NCBI GenBank assembly: GCA_001972305.1
Contig: BDDD01001818.1
Location: 177,114-241,113, forward strand
Direction: 5' to 3'
DNA from: Cephalotus follicularis
Taxonomy: Eukaryota > Streptophyta > Magnoliopsida > Oxalidales > Cephalotaceae
DNA: 64,000 nt
This document shows positions 22,963 to 34,948 of the stretch, in pieces; position 1 is the first letter of the stretch; each line of letters begins with the position of its first letter. Both the position numbers and the translations under genes were made by a program. The notes beneath the pieces are model-generated. The model was not told the origin of the DNA and made no database searches. It worked only from the letters and a program-made list of their open reading frames with translations.

Positions 22963-25828
22963 TGTAATGCCCGCAACCCGAGTTCTCTTTATGCTCAAAG
23001 CGAACCTCGAGGATCTGGTGCGTTACGTGGGTGTGACCATTAACAATCCGTCAAATCGTTTAATCATTTAACGATTCATGTTATATCATATTCAAGAATC
23101 TCATCACTTCGAAATATATATACAACTTTGAACACTAATCCTTAAAATCATCATACTCTTAATTGAAACTATTATATATCAATAATCTTGCTTATTGCTA
23201 ACATCTTTCATTACTTTCTCATTATCTCAAATATATCTTACAACTTTCAACACTATGCGTCATACTTTTATCACGACAATCCCGTCTTGTGGCTTACATT
23301 CACACATAACTTGACATATTACAGTAGACAACGGAAATATAAACTTATTACATCATAAAACAGTCATACTCATTGCTAACATTTACCGTTAACTTCTCAT
23401 ACTTTCAAGGATGTTCTATAACTTTCGACACAACTTTTAAACATCATCATCTTATTTGAAAACATCATAAACTATAGCATTCATTTCTATTGTTAACGTC
23501 TATACATCCTCTGTCATAATGCGTTACACAGCGGAAAACATTAACTTATTACCTATAAAGCAGTTGTACAAAACATTATTGCATATCATACTTCCTTTCC
23601 AACACTTCTTTTACAAACTTCCTCTAAAGCTTGCACTTTCACGTTCAATCGTTTCCTGGAAAATTTATTTGAAAACAAGACATTGAAATGAGTGAGCTCA
23701 AAAAGCCCAGTGAGCATCATAGTCGTAAAATGTTATCAAAATCCATTGTTTTTTATAATCATTATCACAACGTTTCCAAATAATACTTTCAAAACATCAT
23801 TGAAAATCATCTTCTAGTTTTATAAAACTAAAAACTTTCACTATCGAAATCCAATTTTCTGGTAATTTTCATAAAATCAGAACATTTCAAAAATCATATA
23901 TTTTCTGGTGCATAACACTGCCTTACTTGAAAACAAAACCTCATTGAAAACCATTGTCTGGTATCGTTTTATTAAACCGGAACATTTCACATTCATTTCC
24001 TTTTTCTGATCATTTCTCATGAATCAGAACATTTCATACATAACTTAGGGGTTATAAAACATAAAGAACCCAATTGAACCATGCTTCACCGGGGTATTGT
24101 ACACTCCCTGATTACTATCCTTACATCACATGCATGTCTGTCATCACTCTACCTCTATTCATTATCCCTCTTGGATCGTAATCCAAGATTTGTTCATCTC
24201 AGTTCATCACTTTTCACATTTCATAAAACATTTTTCAACACTTTGAGTGATCAGCTTAAAGCATTCGTAAAACAGCATCGTACAACATTTCTAAAACTGA
24301 TTTTTCGTGTAGACGTATTAATTTCTAGAGAAAATTTAAAACATAAAAGTTAAAGTAGACATTTCAAAGATTCCATAAAGGTAAACTTCATAATTTTTGG
24401 TTTAGAAACGAAGCTGCAGTGAATTTTTAAAGCTGCAGGTTCCATATGAAAAATAGCACATCAGCAGTAATCTTAAACATACTATTTCGTCAAGAAGTTG
24501 ACATAATTTTGGAACATACCAAACATAACAGTTTTATAGGACATCTCAAAGTTTTCAAAAAATTTAACCATTTGAATTTTTATCAAGAAACAAGAAAGTT
24601 ATGAATAAAACCATCTGCTACCAATTATCAGGAGAAAACAGAACATTTGATACTTTACAAAAATGAGTAGGAATCCTTACCTTGCTTTAATCTCCTTCTC
24701 TCCCTCTCTCAGCTGAATTATTATAGCCAAAATCCAGTAGAAACTAACCCATTCTCAGGCCAATACTACACACATATATAGGAGGGGTTAAACTTGGAGT
24801 GCAAGCATGCATGGGGTGAGTCACCATGCCACCTTACCCTCAAAATGACATCACCCATGTTAGTTGTCCCCTCTAGTTGATCATGTGCTCAATTCCCTCC
24901 ATCCAAATGATAACACTTGTTCTCTTCTCATCAAAATATCTTAAGTCCTCACTCCCTTGCTTGACACGTGTCCATACTTGGAAAAAGATCTTAAATGAAT
25001 CAACTAATCTGCACTAAAAACATGTATGCTGGTTTGGGCGTCGATGCTTACGAATTGCGTTAGCGTCTATGTCCTTGTGCTCTAACTTCAATTGTTCTTC
25101 GCATTAACTCCATTTGCCACTATCCTATTCTTGCTTTATTTTCGTTGACGCGTATTCATAGCATTGACGTAAATGTCATTTGTGAACGTTAACGTCTTCT
25201 TTATGCCTTAACGTCCAATACTACTTGAGATATGAGCTTCCTTTTTGCGTTGACGTCTAATGATAGCGTTGACGTCTCCCTCATAGGTGTTGAACCTAAA
25301 AAGTCTTCATGTTAACGTCCAAGGGTACTTTCTGAATTTGCACATCTTGGTGTTGACGTCTTCCCTATGGCGTTGATGCGGATAATGCAATCCCCAGCAC
25401 GTCGACGAGAATAAAGAGCACGTTCACGAGAATCATCTTGCAAAGCCAAAAACATGTGCTCAAGCCCAGCACGTTGATGTATATAATATCGGCGTTGATG
25501 CCAAAAAGACTTTTATGCATATTTGACCTGTTTTGACCGTACTATTTTACTAGTATGTTTTGATTAAGCATTCCTTCACATCAACAAATAAGTTATGTGT
25601 TTTCAAAACCAATAATATAAGGCAAAATCCAACAGTATTTGCCTTGTCGATTTAGGAATCGTGTTGGCGCACTGGTCGACGCTTTCCTCATTACACATGA
25701 TACCAAACACACAAAACATGATGCAAAACAATCATGCAATGCAAAACAACATACTCCATGACATACAAGACTTAGAGCAAGCACACTTCCATAAACCATA
25801 ACTTCAACGGAAAATTCTGGTCATTACA
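22963..25828 (-). repeat. 3' LTR of G2
   Basis: 2866 bp, from TGTAATGCCC to GGTCATTACA on the plus strand. It matches the 5' copy at 35911-38521 along its length to CATTCCTT (25576). The shared block GAGTGAGCTCAAAAAGCCCAG near 23689 matches GAGTGAGCTCAAAATAGCTCAG in G4 near 44641. Confidence 0.88.
25038..25502. repeat. GCGTTGACGTC cluster in G2 3' LTR
   Basis: A dozen or more units of GCGTTGACGTC and variants (GCGTCGATGC, GCGTTAGCGTC, CACGTCGACGAG, GCGTTGATGC). Many contain TTGAC (W-box core) and TGACGTC (bZIP core). Confidence 0.85.
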
Positions 25829-25862
25829 TTCTACCCTCCTTACAAAAATTTTGTCCTCAAAA
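25829..25862 (-). other. Polypurine tract and pre-PPT dyad of G2
   Basis: CTACCCTCCTTAC (purine-rich on the minus strand) lies just inside the 3' LTR. AAAATTTTGTCCTCAAAATTT beyond it forms the dyad also seen in G1 and N1. Confidence 0.65.
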
Positions 25863-25866
25863 TTTG

Positions 25867-26635
25867 TTACACAACAGCCTTAAAAAGATGAGGGTATTCT
25901 TGTCTCATCATTTCTTCCAATGCCCAAGTAGCTTCATCGACTCCATGATTCGTCCACATCACTTTTACTAAAGGAATTATCTTGGTCCGCAAAATCTGGT
26001 CCTTGTAATCCAGAATCTCCACCAGTTGCTCATAATATGATAAATCTTTATGCACTTGTATCGGTTCAACTCTTAGAACATGAGATGGGTTGGCCATATA
26101 TTTCCAAAGAAGAGATACATGGAACACATTATGAACGTGAGAGAGACTTGGTGGCAATGCAAGCCTATACGCAACCTCTGCACTTCTTTCCAAAATCTTA
26201 AATGGCACAAGAATCGCGGACTAAGCTTTCCTTGCTTGACAAACCTCATTACTCCTTTCAATGGTGATATCTTTAAGAAAACATGATCTCTCACTTCAAA
26301 CTGTAGCTCCCTTCATCTTTTATCCGCATAGCTATTTGGTCTACTTTGGTCTGTTAGGAGGCGTTTCCGAATCAGCCTTACTTTCTCAATTGTTATTTCT
26401 AACATTTGTGTTCCCAACAACTTCCTTTCTCTTACTTCATCCCAACACATAGGTGTTCGACACGTCCGTCCACTATCTTCTTATGTTCCGGATCCTCTAA
26501 TTGATAATGCTCGATTCGTTCAACTAAAGATGGTAAAGCCATAACTTGAGATAGGTATGCTTCTTCTCCTTGCTTTCTCACTACTAGGCTCAACCTTTTG
26601 AAATCCCTCAATAACTCCTCTTGTGCGGCAAATAG
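25867..26635 (-). pseudogene. Integrase C-terminus, chromodomain and pre-integrase linker of G2
   Basis: From 26635 downwards the minus strand reads the linker between RNase H and integrase (EELLRDFKRLSLVV, then YLSQVMALPSL). It passes directly, near 26465, to CRTPMCWDEV and LEITIEKVRLI, the part after the catalytic core. GPY/F-like sequence (ERSAEVAYRLALPPSLSHVH) and a chromodomain (KVMWTNHGVDEATWA) follow. The catalytic core and the zinc site are absent. The reading frame changes near 26290 and 26200. Confidence 0.8.
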
Positions 26636-26889
26636 TCATTGCCATTCTCTTATTGCCTTAGTCTTAGCATGGTCCACCGAAATACCTTCTCTTGAAATTA
26701 CGTGACCCAAGAAAGATACCTTCTTCATCCAAAATTGGCACTTGCTGAACTTAGAATACAGTTGTTCCCTCCTCAATGTTTGCAGCACATTGGTCAAACA
26801 CTCTTCATGCTCTGCTTGACTCTTGGAGTACGCTAATATGTCATCGATAAAAACTATCAGAAACTGGTCCAAAAATTCGTTTACTACTC
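26636..26889 (-). pseudogene. RT fragment of G2, distal part
   Basis: It reads [21 protein letters not shown], with the catalytic FIDD box, then FSKCQFWMKKVSFLGHVISREG, the RT thumb. It stops after AIREWQ, where RNase H should begin but the linker follows. The upstream part of the same RT lies beyond N1, from 34045. Confidence 0.88.
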
Positions 26890-28200
26890 CGTCACACCCC
26901 GTTTTCCGTAGACAACATATATAGAGATGTTAGTTAAAATAAATAATCCAGCATTCAACATTTATCAAAATTCATTAATCAAAAGCGGAAGCATTCCAAT
27001 GCCGAATCATAATAATTATCCACACGCAGCCCATACTACGTGCTTACACAATACAAAACAAGTTATCTTTTACATATTGGAAATGTAAAAATAACAAACG
27101 GAGTATGATTGTTATTACAATACAAAAGACATAGTAAATAACAACCTTAAACAAAACAGAAGCTCTCCTCAAGAAGCTTCAACAGCACTTGCCACAATAC
27201 CTTCACTTAATCTGATATTGTAGGGGGTTAGCCTTTGTCCTCACTCGGCTAAGTGAGAAATGTAAACATGTATGACATTTTATTTTGAAATAACATATAT
27301 AATTAAGTATTCCAATATCTATGAGCAATCACGCCAAGTGGCCATAGACAATACAATTCAATAATACCACACAAGGGTAAAATCAATAAATACAGTGGTT
27401 TGGGTGTCACATGTCGCTAACTCCTAGCACCAACTGCGCACCACCTAACTATCACCCTACACTCTGAAGATGATAGATCAGGTAACAACTCTGCCGGCAT
27501 TTAGCGGGCAGGTAACAGTCAAGATCTACATTGCAGATAAGTTAGATGGAAGCTTTAGCCAACTCCTAGCACATAGGACCACTCCGTATCCAATGATTTC
27601 TCCTCTCACTCGACTAACGGCAATAAGTATAGACAAACAATTCAATGAATTCAATAGCAATATTACATATATCCATAATATGCAATATAGTAGTAGTTTT
27701 CTTTTGAAACATTAAACAGTTCAGTGACCGTACCTCTCTTTTGGAGGAAACGATATTCAATACAGTTGTGGTACCTCTCATGGGAGGAAAATCAGTAAAT
27801 CATTTGACGGTAAGTTTTCATTTTGAAACCATAGTTAAAATCCATATTTGTGCTGACAGCACTAGTTGGTTCAATCCTTGAAATTAAGTGAGACAATAGT
27901 GTTTCAGAACACTTAGTAGACATACATTATCTTATAACAATAGCATAATATAGCAGCTTAACAACAGGAACAATGGCAATTCAAGGATTCAATAAAGTAG
28001 CTAAAGCACAACCACAGTCGTTCTTATGCAATTCATACAAGGAATGCATAAGTCGCTTAATATTTGAAATGTAACTACATATGGCCAGAATTGAATGTTA
28101 CAATCGTCCTATGTGGAGGCTAGGGTAATTACATATCATTTAAGCCTAAACAGTACCTATTATCAACAATTTTTCTCTTAACAATCAGTTGTTCATATGA

Positions 28201-28275
28201 ATAGCCGGCTATTTTCATTGAGCAGTCGACTGTTTGTTCTTAACAGTCGACTGTAAGGGTCAACAGTCGACTGTT
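28201..28275. repeat. CAGTCGACTGT cluster 1, N1 3' LTR
   Basis: Four units: GCCGGCT-type, then AGCAGTCGACTG, AACAGTCGACTG and AACAGTCGACTG. Some reach the perfect 14-base palindrome AACAGTCGACTGTT. Confidence 0.85.
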
Positions 28276-29177
28276 TTGCCCAGAAAACGCCAGGCAGTGG
28301 TTTAGCAGAAACAAAGTATGCATGTTCAATGTCCAATGCAATCTGATTAACAACTTCCAATCATACAGAAATTATTCAGACATGATATACATATTATATC
28401 TTCTAAAACATGTCAATACCCCTACCTCAATTGCTATCCCGAAATCAATTTGAATTGATTTCTCTCTTTATGTCCAATGCTCTTCACACCAATTGACTCT
28501 CCCAATTTCCAGCAATTAATCTATATTGTTGCATGTTTACAAGTATATACATTAAAACCAGTAAGTTATATTGTTATATAACCATGTTAACAACCACATA
28601 TCAATCAATAGCTTATCATAATCTCCTAAGCTTCTAATTCCACTTTTAACCTATCCTCCAATTCCTTACTATCCTTTCTATAGAGACATGTTAACAATAG
28701 GTTTATAGAACGTAATCAGTGGTCATATACTACTGTTTAACTATATATCAACAATAATCCAGAATGGGAAGCTTACCAGGAGAATCACGCTTCAGCCACA
28801 CCTTGAACCCTCAAACTTCAATATGCAAGCTCCAACAATTCCTTCATCCATTATCTCTCTCCTTAGTGTTTTCTAACATTCTAAATCACTCATGCAATCT
28901 CTGTTATAAAGGAATTGGTATCCCAATTCCCGTTTCCTTCATTTACTCCATTATTCAGCCTTTTCCGCTTTCTCTCTCTCACATGCACCTTTCTTACTCT
29001 TTTCAATTCTATTTTGCAGGTTGCAGATCTGCAGATGGATTAGAGAACATGCAAGACACCACTATTGCATGTTGCACAACTGGTGGCACTCCTTCACTCA
29101 GCATGACACGTTTTAGAACACATGTCATGAACTGTCTTGTTTCACACACCATGCACAGACACCTGTCTAAGCTCGAC

Positions 29178-29284
29178 CAGTCGACTGTCTTTAGCTGACA
29201 GTCGATTGTCCATCTATATCAGTCCAGTACACTGTCCTTACTTAAACTAACAAGTCGACTGTTTCCCTGTGACAGTCGGCTGTT
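29178..29284. repeat. CAGTCGACTGT cluster 2, N1 3' LTR
   Basis: Four clear units (CAGTCGACTG, CAGTCGATTG, AAGTCGACTG, CAGTCGGCTG) near the end of the LTR, about 0.9 kb from cluster 1. The 5' LTR copy of this cluster is longer. Confidence 0.85.
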
Positions 29285-29431
29285 GGGTGCTGATGTTGGT
29301 CACTTATGTTTATTCCCCCAAGTAAATCAATAACCACAATTCATGTAACAATTGGACATTAAATCTCAATATAATTCATATTTTATTCATCAAGTGTATA
29401 ATATATATTAATTGTAATTGTGGTTATTACA

Positions 29432-29470
29432 TTCCCCCCTCCTTAAAGAAAATTCATCCCCGAATTTAGC
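29432..29470 (-). other. Polypurine tract and pre-PPT dyad of N1
   Basis: TTCCCCCCTCCTT is a purine run on the minus strand, immediately inside the 3' LTR. AAAATTCATCCCCGAATTT follows as the usual dyad. Confidence 0.75.
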
Positions 29471-29472
29471 TT

Positions 29473-29757
29473 TTACATTTCGAACAAGTGAGGAAATGTT
29501 TCCATCCTCTCAGCTTCATATTCCCAGGTTGTTTCCTTGACCCCGTGAAACCGCCACAATACCTTTACCATAGGAATAGACTTATTCCTCAGTACTTTCT
29601 CCATCCGATCCACAATCCTCGTCGGCCCTTCTTCATAAGATAAGTTATCACTGATGAATCCATGGTCGTAGCTCAATATGTGAATGGAAACATGAAATAC
29701 GTTATGCACATTCGACAAAATTGGTGGTAGTGAAATCTGAAGATAAAAGGTCATCAT
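29473..29757 (-). pseudogene. Chromodomain remnant of integrase, N1
   Basis: The minus strand reads FYLQISLPPILSNVHNVFHVS and then a chromodomain-like end (IPMVKVLWRFHGVKETTWE). It overlaps the stop of the protease frame by a few bases. Everything from the end of protease to this point has been deleted. Confidence 0.82.
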
Positions 29758-30114
29758 CTTGTTATCGCAATCAACACAACATGATGAACATACAGCCAGT
29801 CCATCCCCAAGATCACATCAAAATCCCGGATAGGCAATACTATTAAATCAGCAGATAACTGAATCCCAGCTACCGTGATCTCACAATTATTCATTATAGT
29901 ATCAGACAGAAGACAAGTACCTGCTGGAGTACTCACCACCAATACATAAGGTAAACTAGAAGACACACCATGCAAGTTGCAAGCAAAATCAGATGCAATG
30001 AATGAATGTGTAGCACCAGGATCAATCAATACATGAGCTAGTATGCCATATATGAAAATGGTACCTCCCATGACAGAAGTAGATTCTGGCACATCATCTT
30101 CAGATTAGGTGTAG
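29754..30114 (-). pseudogene. Aspartic protease of N1
   Basis: It reads VMGGTIFIYGILAHVLIDPGATHSF and later IRDFDVILGMDWL, the retropepsin fold of Ty3 elements. The active-site triad is DPG instead of DTG or DSG, which should abolish activity. A stop separates it from gag near 30105. Confidence 0.82.
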
Positions 30115-31290
30115 ACCCTACCTTTCACAATCCCTTTTCCGGTATCCCTTCTCAGTTGAGGAGCCACAACACTACCACTAGCACTAGCACCTCCCTGTTG
30201 GCCGCGTGCTTGATCCCTCATCATTGGACAACCATTCAGCATATGTTCTTGTGAGCCACACCTCAAGCATTTACCCATCTTTTTCTAGTAATCATTCTCA
30301 TCATGGTTTTGGCGACCACAGAAAGTACATCCACCCAAATTTTGTTGACCGTTTCGGTTAGGAGTCCTTGATTGTGAATTACTGCGTCGAGAACCTCCTT
30401 GACCCCGGTTACCAGACTTTGACCATTTAGCAGGATTATTACTTCCCTGCCCTTGTGATTGTGTAGGCCTCGATTGATTAGTACGAGATCGCTCCACTCT
30501 CCTTTCATTAGCATCGACCTCCAGAATTCTCGCCCTTTCAGCAATATCTACAAAAGAAGTTAGCTGCAACATTAACAGTTTAGATCTGATGTCAGGTCGA
30601 AGGCCTTTCAAAAACCTTTTGATCTTCCTCGATTCACCCCCACAAGATAGGGTGTATACCTTGCCAACTCCACAAATCTAGTCTGGTACTGAGCTACCGT
30701 CATATCCCCTTGATGTAACTCATTAACTCGGTCTCCCTCCGGTCATGCTCCATCTATGGAATATAAGCTGCAGAGAACTCAGACTGAAATCTATCCCAAG
30801 TGCTGTCAAGTCCTCGATATTCCCACTTTGCTTCGGTCATCTCCCACCAATAGGCAGCCTCGCCCCATGAGAGGTATATAGCAAAGTTGAGCTTCTGCTT
30901 ATCAGTACACTCCAAAGTAGCAAATATTTTCTCCAGGTCTCTAATCCACTGCTCTGCCATAGTAGCATTCAACTCACCATTGAATATCGGAGGATTCTGT
31001 CTCGTGAACCATTCCAAATCTCTGCCAAATCCACCAGTATGACAAGCTTCAGGAGCATGCTAATAGGCTCGGTTAGCCTCATACATCTGACAAATCTGCT
31101 CCATATTCGCCGCATTGGCTCGAATCTGCTGCTGGAAAAGGTCAGCCGTGCGGTCAAAATTACTCCTCTCGTCTTACGCTGGAGGAATGTTTACTCCTTC
31201 ATTCACTAGCGGATCATTTCCATGCACAGGCAGAGTATTGATTCCTTCGTCGGCTCTACGCCTTCCCCTTCTGCCTCTCCGTAGATCCAT
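30115..31290 (-). pseudogene. gag of N1
   Basis: It begins MDLRRGRRGRRRADEG at 31290, about 100 bases after the primer site. The capsid-like segment shows EWFTRQNPPIFNGE, AEQWIRDLEKIF and WGEAAYWWEMTEAKW. The C-terminal part is basic and Gln/Ser-rich, with a knuckle that has lost its last cysteine (CTFCGRQNHDENDY) and a second (CLRCGSQEHMLNGC). Stops occur near 31175, 31060, 30285 and 30110, and there are frame changes near 30610-30750. Confidence 0.8.
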
Positions 31291-31382
31291 TATGTTTCCT
31301 ATATGGAATGACATACTCATTAGGAAAAATTACACTTAATTACTGAGAAACTTATCCCAACGATAGCTTATTTAAAAATAAT

Positions 31383-31393
31383 CTCTGATGCCA
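31383..31393 (-). other. Primer-binding site of N1
   Basis: CTCTGATGCCA is the tRNA-Met site with one change, three bases from the LTR edge. Confidence 0.8.
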
Positions 31394-32732
31394 TGTTGTC
31401 ATGCCCCGTTTTCCATATACAACATATATGGAAATATCAGTTAAAATAAATAATCCAGCATTCAACATTTATCAAAATTCATTAAACAAAAGTAGAAGCA
31501 TTCCATTGCTGGATCATAATAATTATCCGCACGCAGCCCATACTACGTGCTTACACAATACAAAACAAGTTATCTTTTACATATTGGAAATGTAAAAATA
31601 ACAAATGGAGTATGATCGTTATTACAATGCAAAAGACATAGTAAATAATAACCTTAAACAAAAAAGAAGCTCTCCTCAAGAAGCTTCAGCAGCACTTGCC
31701 CCAATACCTTTACTTAATCTGAAATTGTAGGTGGTTAGCCTTTATCCTCACTCGGCTAAGTAGGAATAAAGCATGAGAAAGAATATATAAATGTAAACAT
31801 GCATGATAGTTTATTTTGAAAGAACATATATAATTAAGTATTCCAATATCTATGAGCAATCATGCAAAGTGGCCATAGACAATACAATTCAAGAATACCG
31901 CACAAGGGTAAAATCAATCAATACAATGGTTTGGGTGTCACATGTCGCTAACTCCTAGCACAAACTACGAACCACCTAACTATCACCCTACACTCCAAAG
32001 ATGAGAGATCAGGTAACAATTCTGTTGGCAATTAGCGGACAGGCAACAGTCAAGATCTGCATTGCAGATAAGTTTGGTGGAAGCTCTAGCCAACTCCTGG
32101 CACATAGGACCACCCCGTAGCCAGTGATTTCTCCTATCACTCGACTAACGACAATAAGCATAGACAAACAATTCAATCAATTCAATAGCAATATTACATA
32201 TATCTACAATATGCAATATAGTAGTAGTTCTCTTTTGAAACATTAAACAGTTCAGTGACCGTACCTCTCTTTGGGAGGAAACTGTATTCAATACAGTAGT
32301 GGTACCTCTCATGGGAGGAAAATCAGTAAACCATTTGACAGTAATTTTTCATTTTTAAACCATAGTTAAAATCCATATTTGTGCTTATAACACTGGTTGG
32401 TTCAATCCTTGAAATTAAGTGAGACAATAGTGTTTCTGAACACTTAATAGGTATACATTATCTTACAACAGCAGCATAATATAGAAGCTTAACAATAGGA
32501 ACAATAGCAATTCAAGGATTCAATAAAGTATCTAAAGCACAACCATAGTCGTTCTTACGCAATTCATACAAGGAATGCATAAGTGGTTTAATATTTGAAA
32601 TGTAACTACATACGGCCAGGACTAAATGTTACAATCGTCCTATGTGGAGGCTAGGGTTTTACATATCATTTAAGCCTAAACAGTACCTATTATCAGCAAT
32701 TTTTCTCTTAACCATCAGTTGTTCATATGAAT

Positions 32733-32825
32733 TGCCGGCTGTTTTCATTGAGCAGTCGACTGTTTGTTATTAACAGTTGGCTGTTTACATTGAGCAGTCA
32801 ACTGTTAGGGTCAATAGTCGACTAT
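32733..32825. repeat. CAGTCGACTGT cluster 1, N1 5' LTR
   Basis: Five units: GCCGGCTG, CAGTCGACTG, CAGTTGGCTG, CAGTCAACTG and TAGTCGACTA. This is one more than in the 3' LTR. Confidence 0.8.
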
Positions 32826-33720
32826 TTTGCCCAGAAAATGCCTGGCAGTGATTTAGTAGAAACAGAGTATGCATGTTCAATGTCTAATGCAATCCGATTA
32901 ACAACATGCAATCATACAGAATTTATTCAAACATGATATACATATTATATCTTCTATAAGATGTCAATACCCCCACCTCAATTGCTATCCCGAAATCAAA
33001 TTGAATTGATTTCTCTATTTATGGTCAATGCTCTTCACACCAATTGAATCTCCCAATTTCCAACAATTAATCTATATTGCTGCATGTTTACAAGTATATA
33101 CATTAAAACTAGTAACTTATATTGTTATCTAACCATGATAACAACCATATATCAATCAGTAGCTTATCATAATCTCCTAAGATTCTAATTCCACTTTTAA
33201 CCAATTCTCCAATTCCTTACTATCCTTTCTATAGAGACATGTTAACAGTAGGTTTATAGAACATAATCAGTGGTCACTGTTTAACTATATATCAACAATA
33301 ATCCAGAATGGGAAGCTTACCAGGACAATCAAGCTTCAGCCACACTTTGAACCCTCAAACTTCAACATGCAAGCTCCAACAATTCCTTCATCCAATATCT
33401 CTCTCCTCAGTGTTTTCTAACATTCTAAATCACTCATGCAATCTCTGTTATACAAGAATTCGTATCCCAATTCCCGTTTCTTTCATTTACTCCATTATTC
33501 AGCCTTTTCCTCTTTCTCTCTCTCACATGTACCTTTCTTACTCTTTTAAATTCTATTTTGCAGGTTGCAGGTCTTCAGATGGAATAGAGAACATGCAAGA
33601 CACCACTCTTGCATGTTGAACAGTTGGTGGCACTCCTTAACTCAGCATGACATGTTTTAGAACACATGTCATCAACTGCCCTGTTTCACACGCCATGCAC
33701 AGATACATGTCTGAGCTCGA

Positions 33721-33896
33721 CCAGTCGACTGTACACTTATGCCAGTCGACTATCTACTTATGGCAGTCCAGTCCACTGTTACCCTGTGGTAGTCGACTGT
33801 CCTTACTTAAACCAACCAGCCGACTGTTACCCTGTGACAGTCAGCTGTTCCTCCCTAAACCAGCCAGTCGACTATTACCCTGTGACAGTCGGCTGT
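33721..33896. repeat. CAGTCGACTGT cluster 2, N1 5' LTR
   Basis: Eight or so units, several preceded by a shared CCCTGTG(A/G) phrase, which suggests local tandem amplification. The 3' LTR has about half as many. Confidence 0.82.
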
Positions 33897-34044
33897 TGGG
33901 TGCTGATTTTGGTTACTTAAGTTTATTCCCCCAAGCAAATCAATAACCACAATTCATATAACAATTGGACATTAAATCTCAATATAATTTATATTTTATT
34001 CATCAAGTGTACAATATATATTAATTGAAATTACGGTTATTACA

Positions 34045-34766
34045 TACTATATTGATCAAATCCATAAATGCAGCTGGAGCATATGTCAATTCAAATGACA
34101 TTACCAAAAACTCGTAATGTCCATATCTTGTTCTAAAAGCAGTTCTTGGTACATCTTCTTTCTTAACCTTTATTTGATGGTAACCTAATCGAAGATCAAT
34201 CTTCAAGAAGTATTGATCATTTTTGAGTTGATCAAATAAATCGTCGATTCTTTGTAATCGATACAAAGTCTCATCGTGCTATCCTTGTTCTTTACAAACA
34301 ACACCGATGCACCCCATGGTGGTCGGATAAATCCTTTATCCAAAAGTTCTTGCAACAGATTCTTCAATTCTTTTAACTTGGTTGGCGCCATACGATAAGG
34401 ACTCTTTGAAGTTGGGGTCGTTCCGGGTGCTAAGTCCATTGCAAACTCTATCCCTCGATCAAGTGGTATACTCGGTAGATCTTTGGGAAACACATCCGTA
34501 AAATCCTTAACAATGTGAACATATTCTATCTTCAACTTTTCTTCCTTGGTGCCCACCACATATGCGAGGTAACCTTCACAGCTACTTTTCAATAATTGCC
34601 TAGCTTGGATTATTGATACGAAACTTAGGGGTTTATTGACTTTTGTGCTCCGGTAAAGAAACTCCAGTTGATTGATTATAGAAAACTTAACCTTCTTCTT
34701 ATACCAATCAACATTAGCATGATTCTCCGAAAGCCAATCCATGCCTGTAATTAGAATCTTCCACAT
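34045..34766 (-). pseudogene. RT N-terminus and protease end of G2
   Basis: From 34766 downwards: LITGMDWLSENHANVDWY (end of retropepsin), the protease-RT linker (VHIVKDFTDVFPKDLPSIP), then RT with [38 protein letters not shown] and [19 protein letters not shown]. The frame changes near 34260. It ends at the N1 insertion. The protease DTG region is missing upstream. Confidence 0.87.
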
Positions 34767-34948
34767 CGTCGGCTGTCATGGTGTATGTTCTAACCGATGC
34801 TCTAGGTTGTTGCTCCATCCTCTCTTTCTCCATCAGTCTTTCCTTTCTTATTGCTATAGCTAAAGGATTCACCTACCTTCCTCTTTCCTTGTCCTTGGTC
34901 CGTCTGATTTAGCTGGTACTTATGGTTATCACACCCTTCAACACCGCT
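34767..34948 (-). pseudogene. Decayed gag-protease junction of G2
   Basis: Weak coding homology only: a stretch rich in Arg, Lys and Glu with stops, ending PRASVRTYTMTADDV. No zinc knuckle or protease active site can be found, so these parts seem deleted. Confidence 0.5.

Larger units (their letters stand above)
26890..29431 (-). repeat. 3' LTR of N1
   Basis: 2542 bp from CGTCACACCCCG (first T apparently mutated to C) to GGTTATTACA. It is nearly colinear with the copy at 31397. It contains the conserved block AGGGGGTTAGCCTTTGTCCTCACTCGGC near 27220. Confidence 0.88.
26890..34044 (-). mobile_element. N1: deletion-derived Ty3 element (gag-protease-chromodomain)
   Basis: Two LTRs of about 2.5-2.6 kb enclose only 1965 bases. 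Internal order on the minus strand: primer site, gag, protease, then directly the integrase C-terminus with chromodomain, and polypurine tract. RT, RNase H and the integrase core are missing. TACTC (26885-26889) and TACTA (34045-34049) flank it, a 5-bp duplication with one difference. It disrupts the RT of G2. It would depend on another element for copying and integration. Confidence 0.88.
31397..34044 (-). repeat. 5' LTR of N1
   Basis: 2648 bp from TGTCATGCCCCG to GGTTATTACA. It is about 100 bases longer than the 3' LTR, partly because palindrome cluster 2 is longer here. Confidence 0.88.

Noticed and set aside
28764..29198. 144-codon frame, repeated near 33308-33619, resembling a small secreted protein
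   Set aside because: It is in both LTRs of N1 and runs through a palindrome cluster; the hydrophobic look comes from T-rich DNA.
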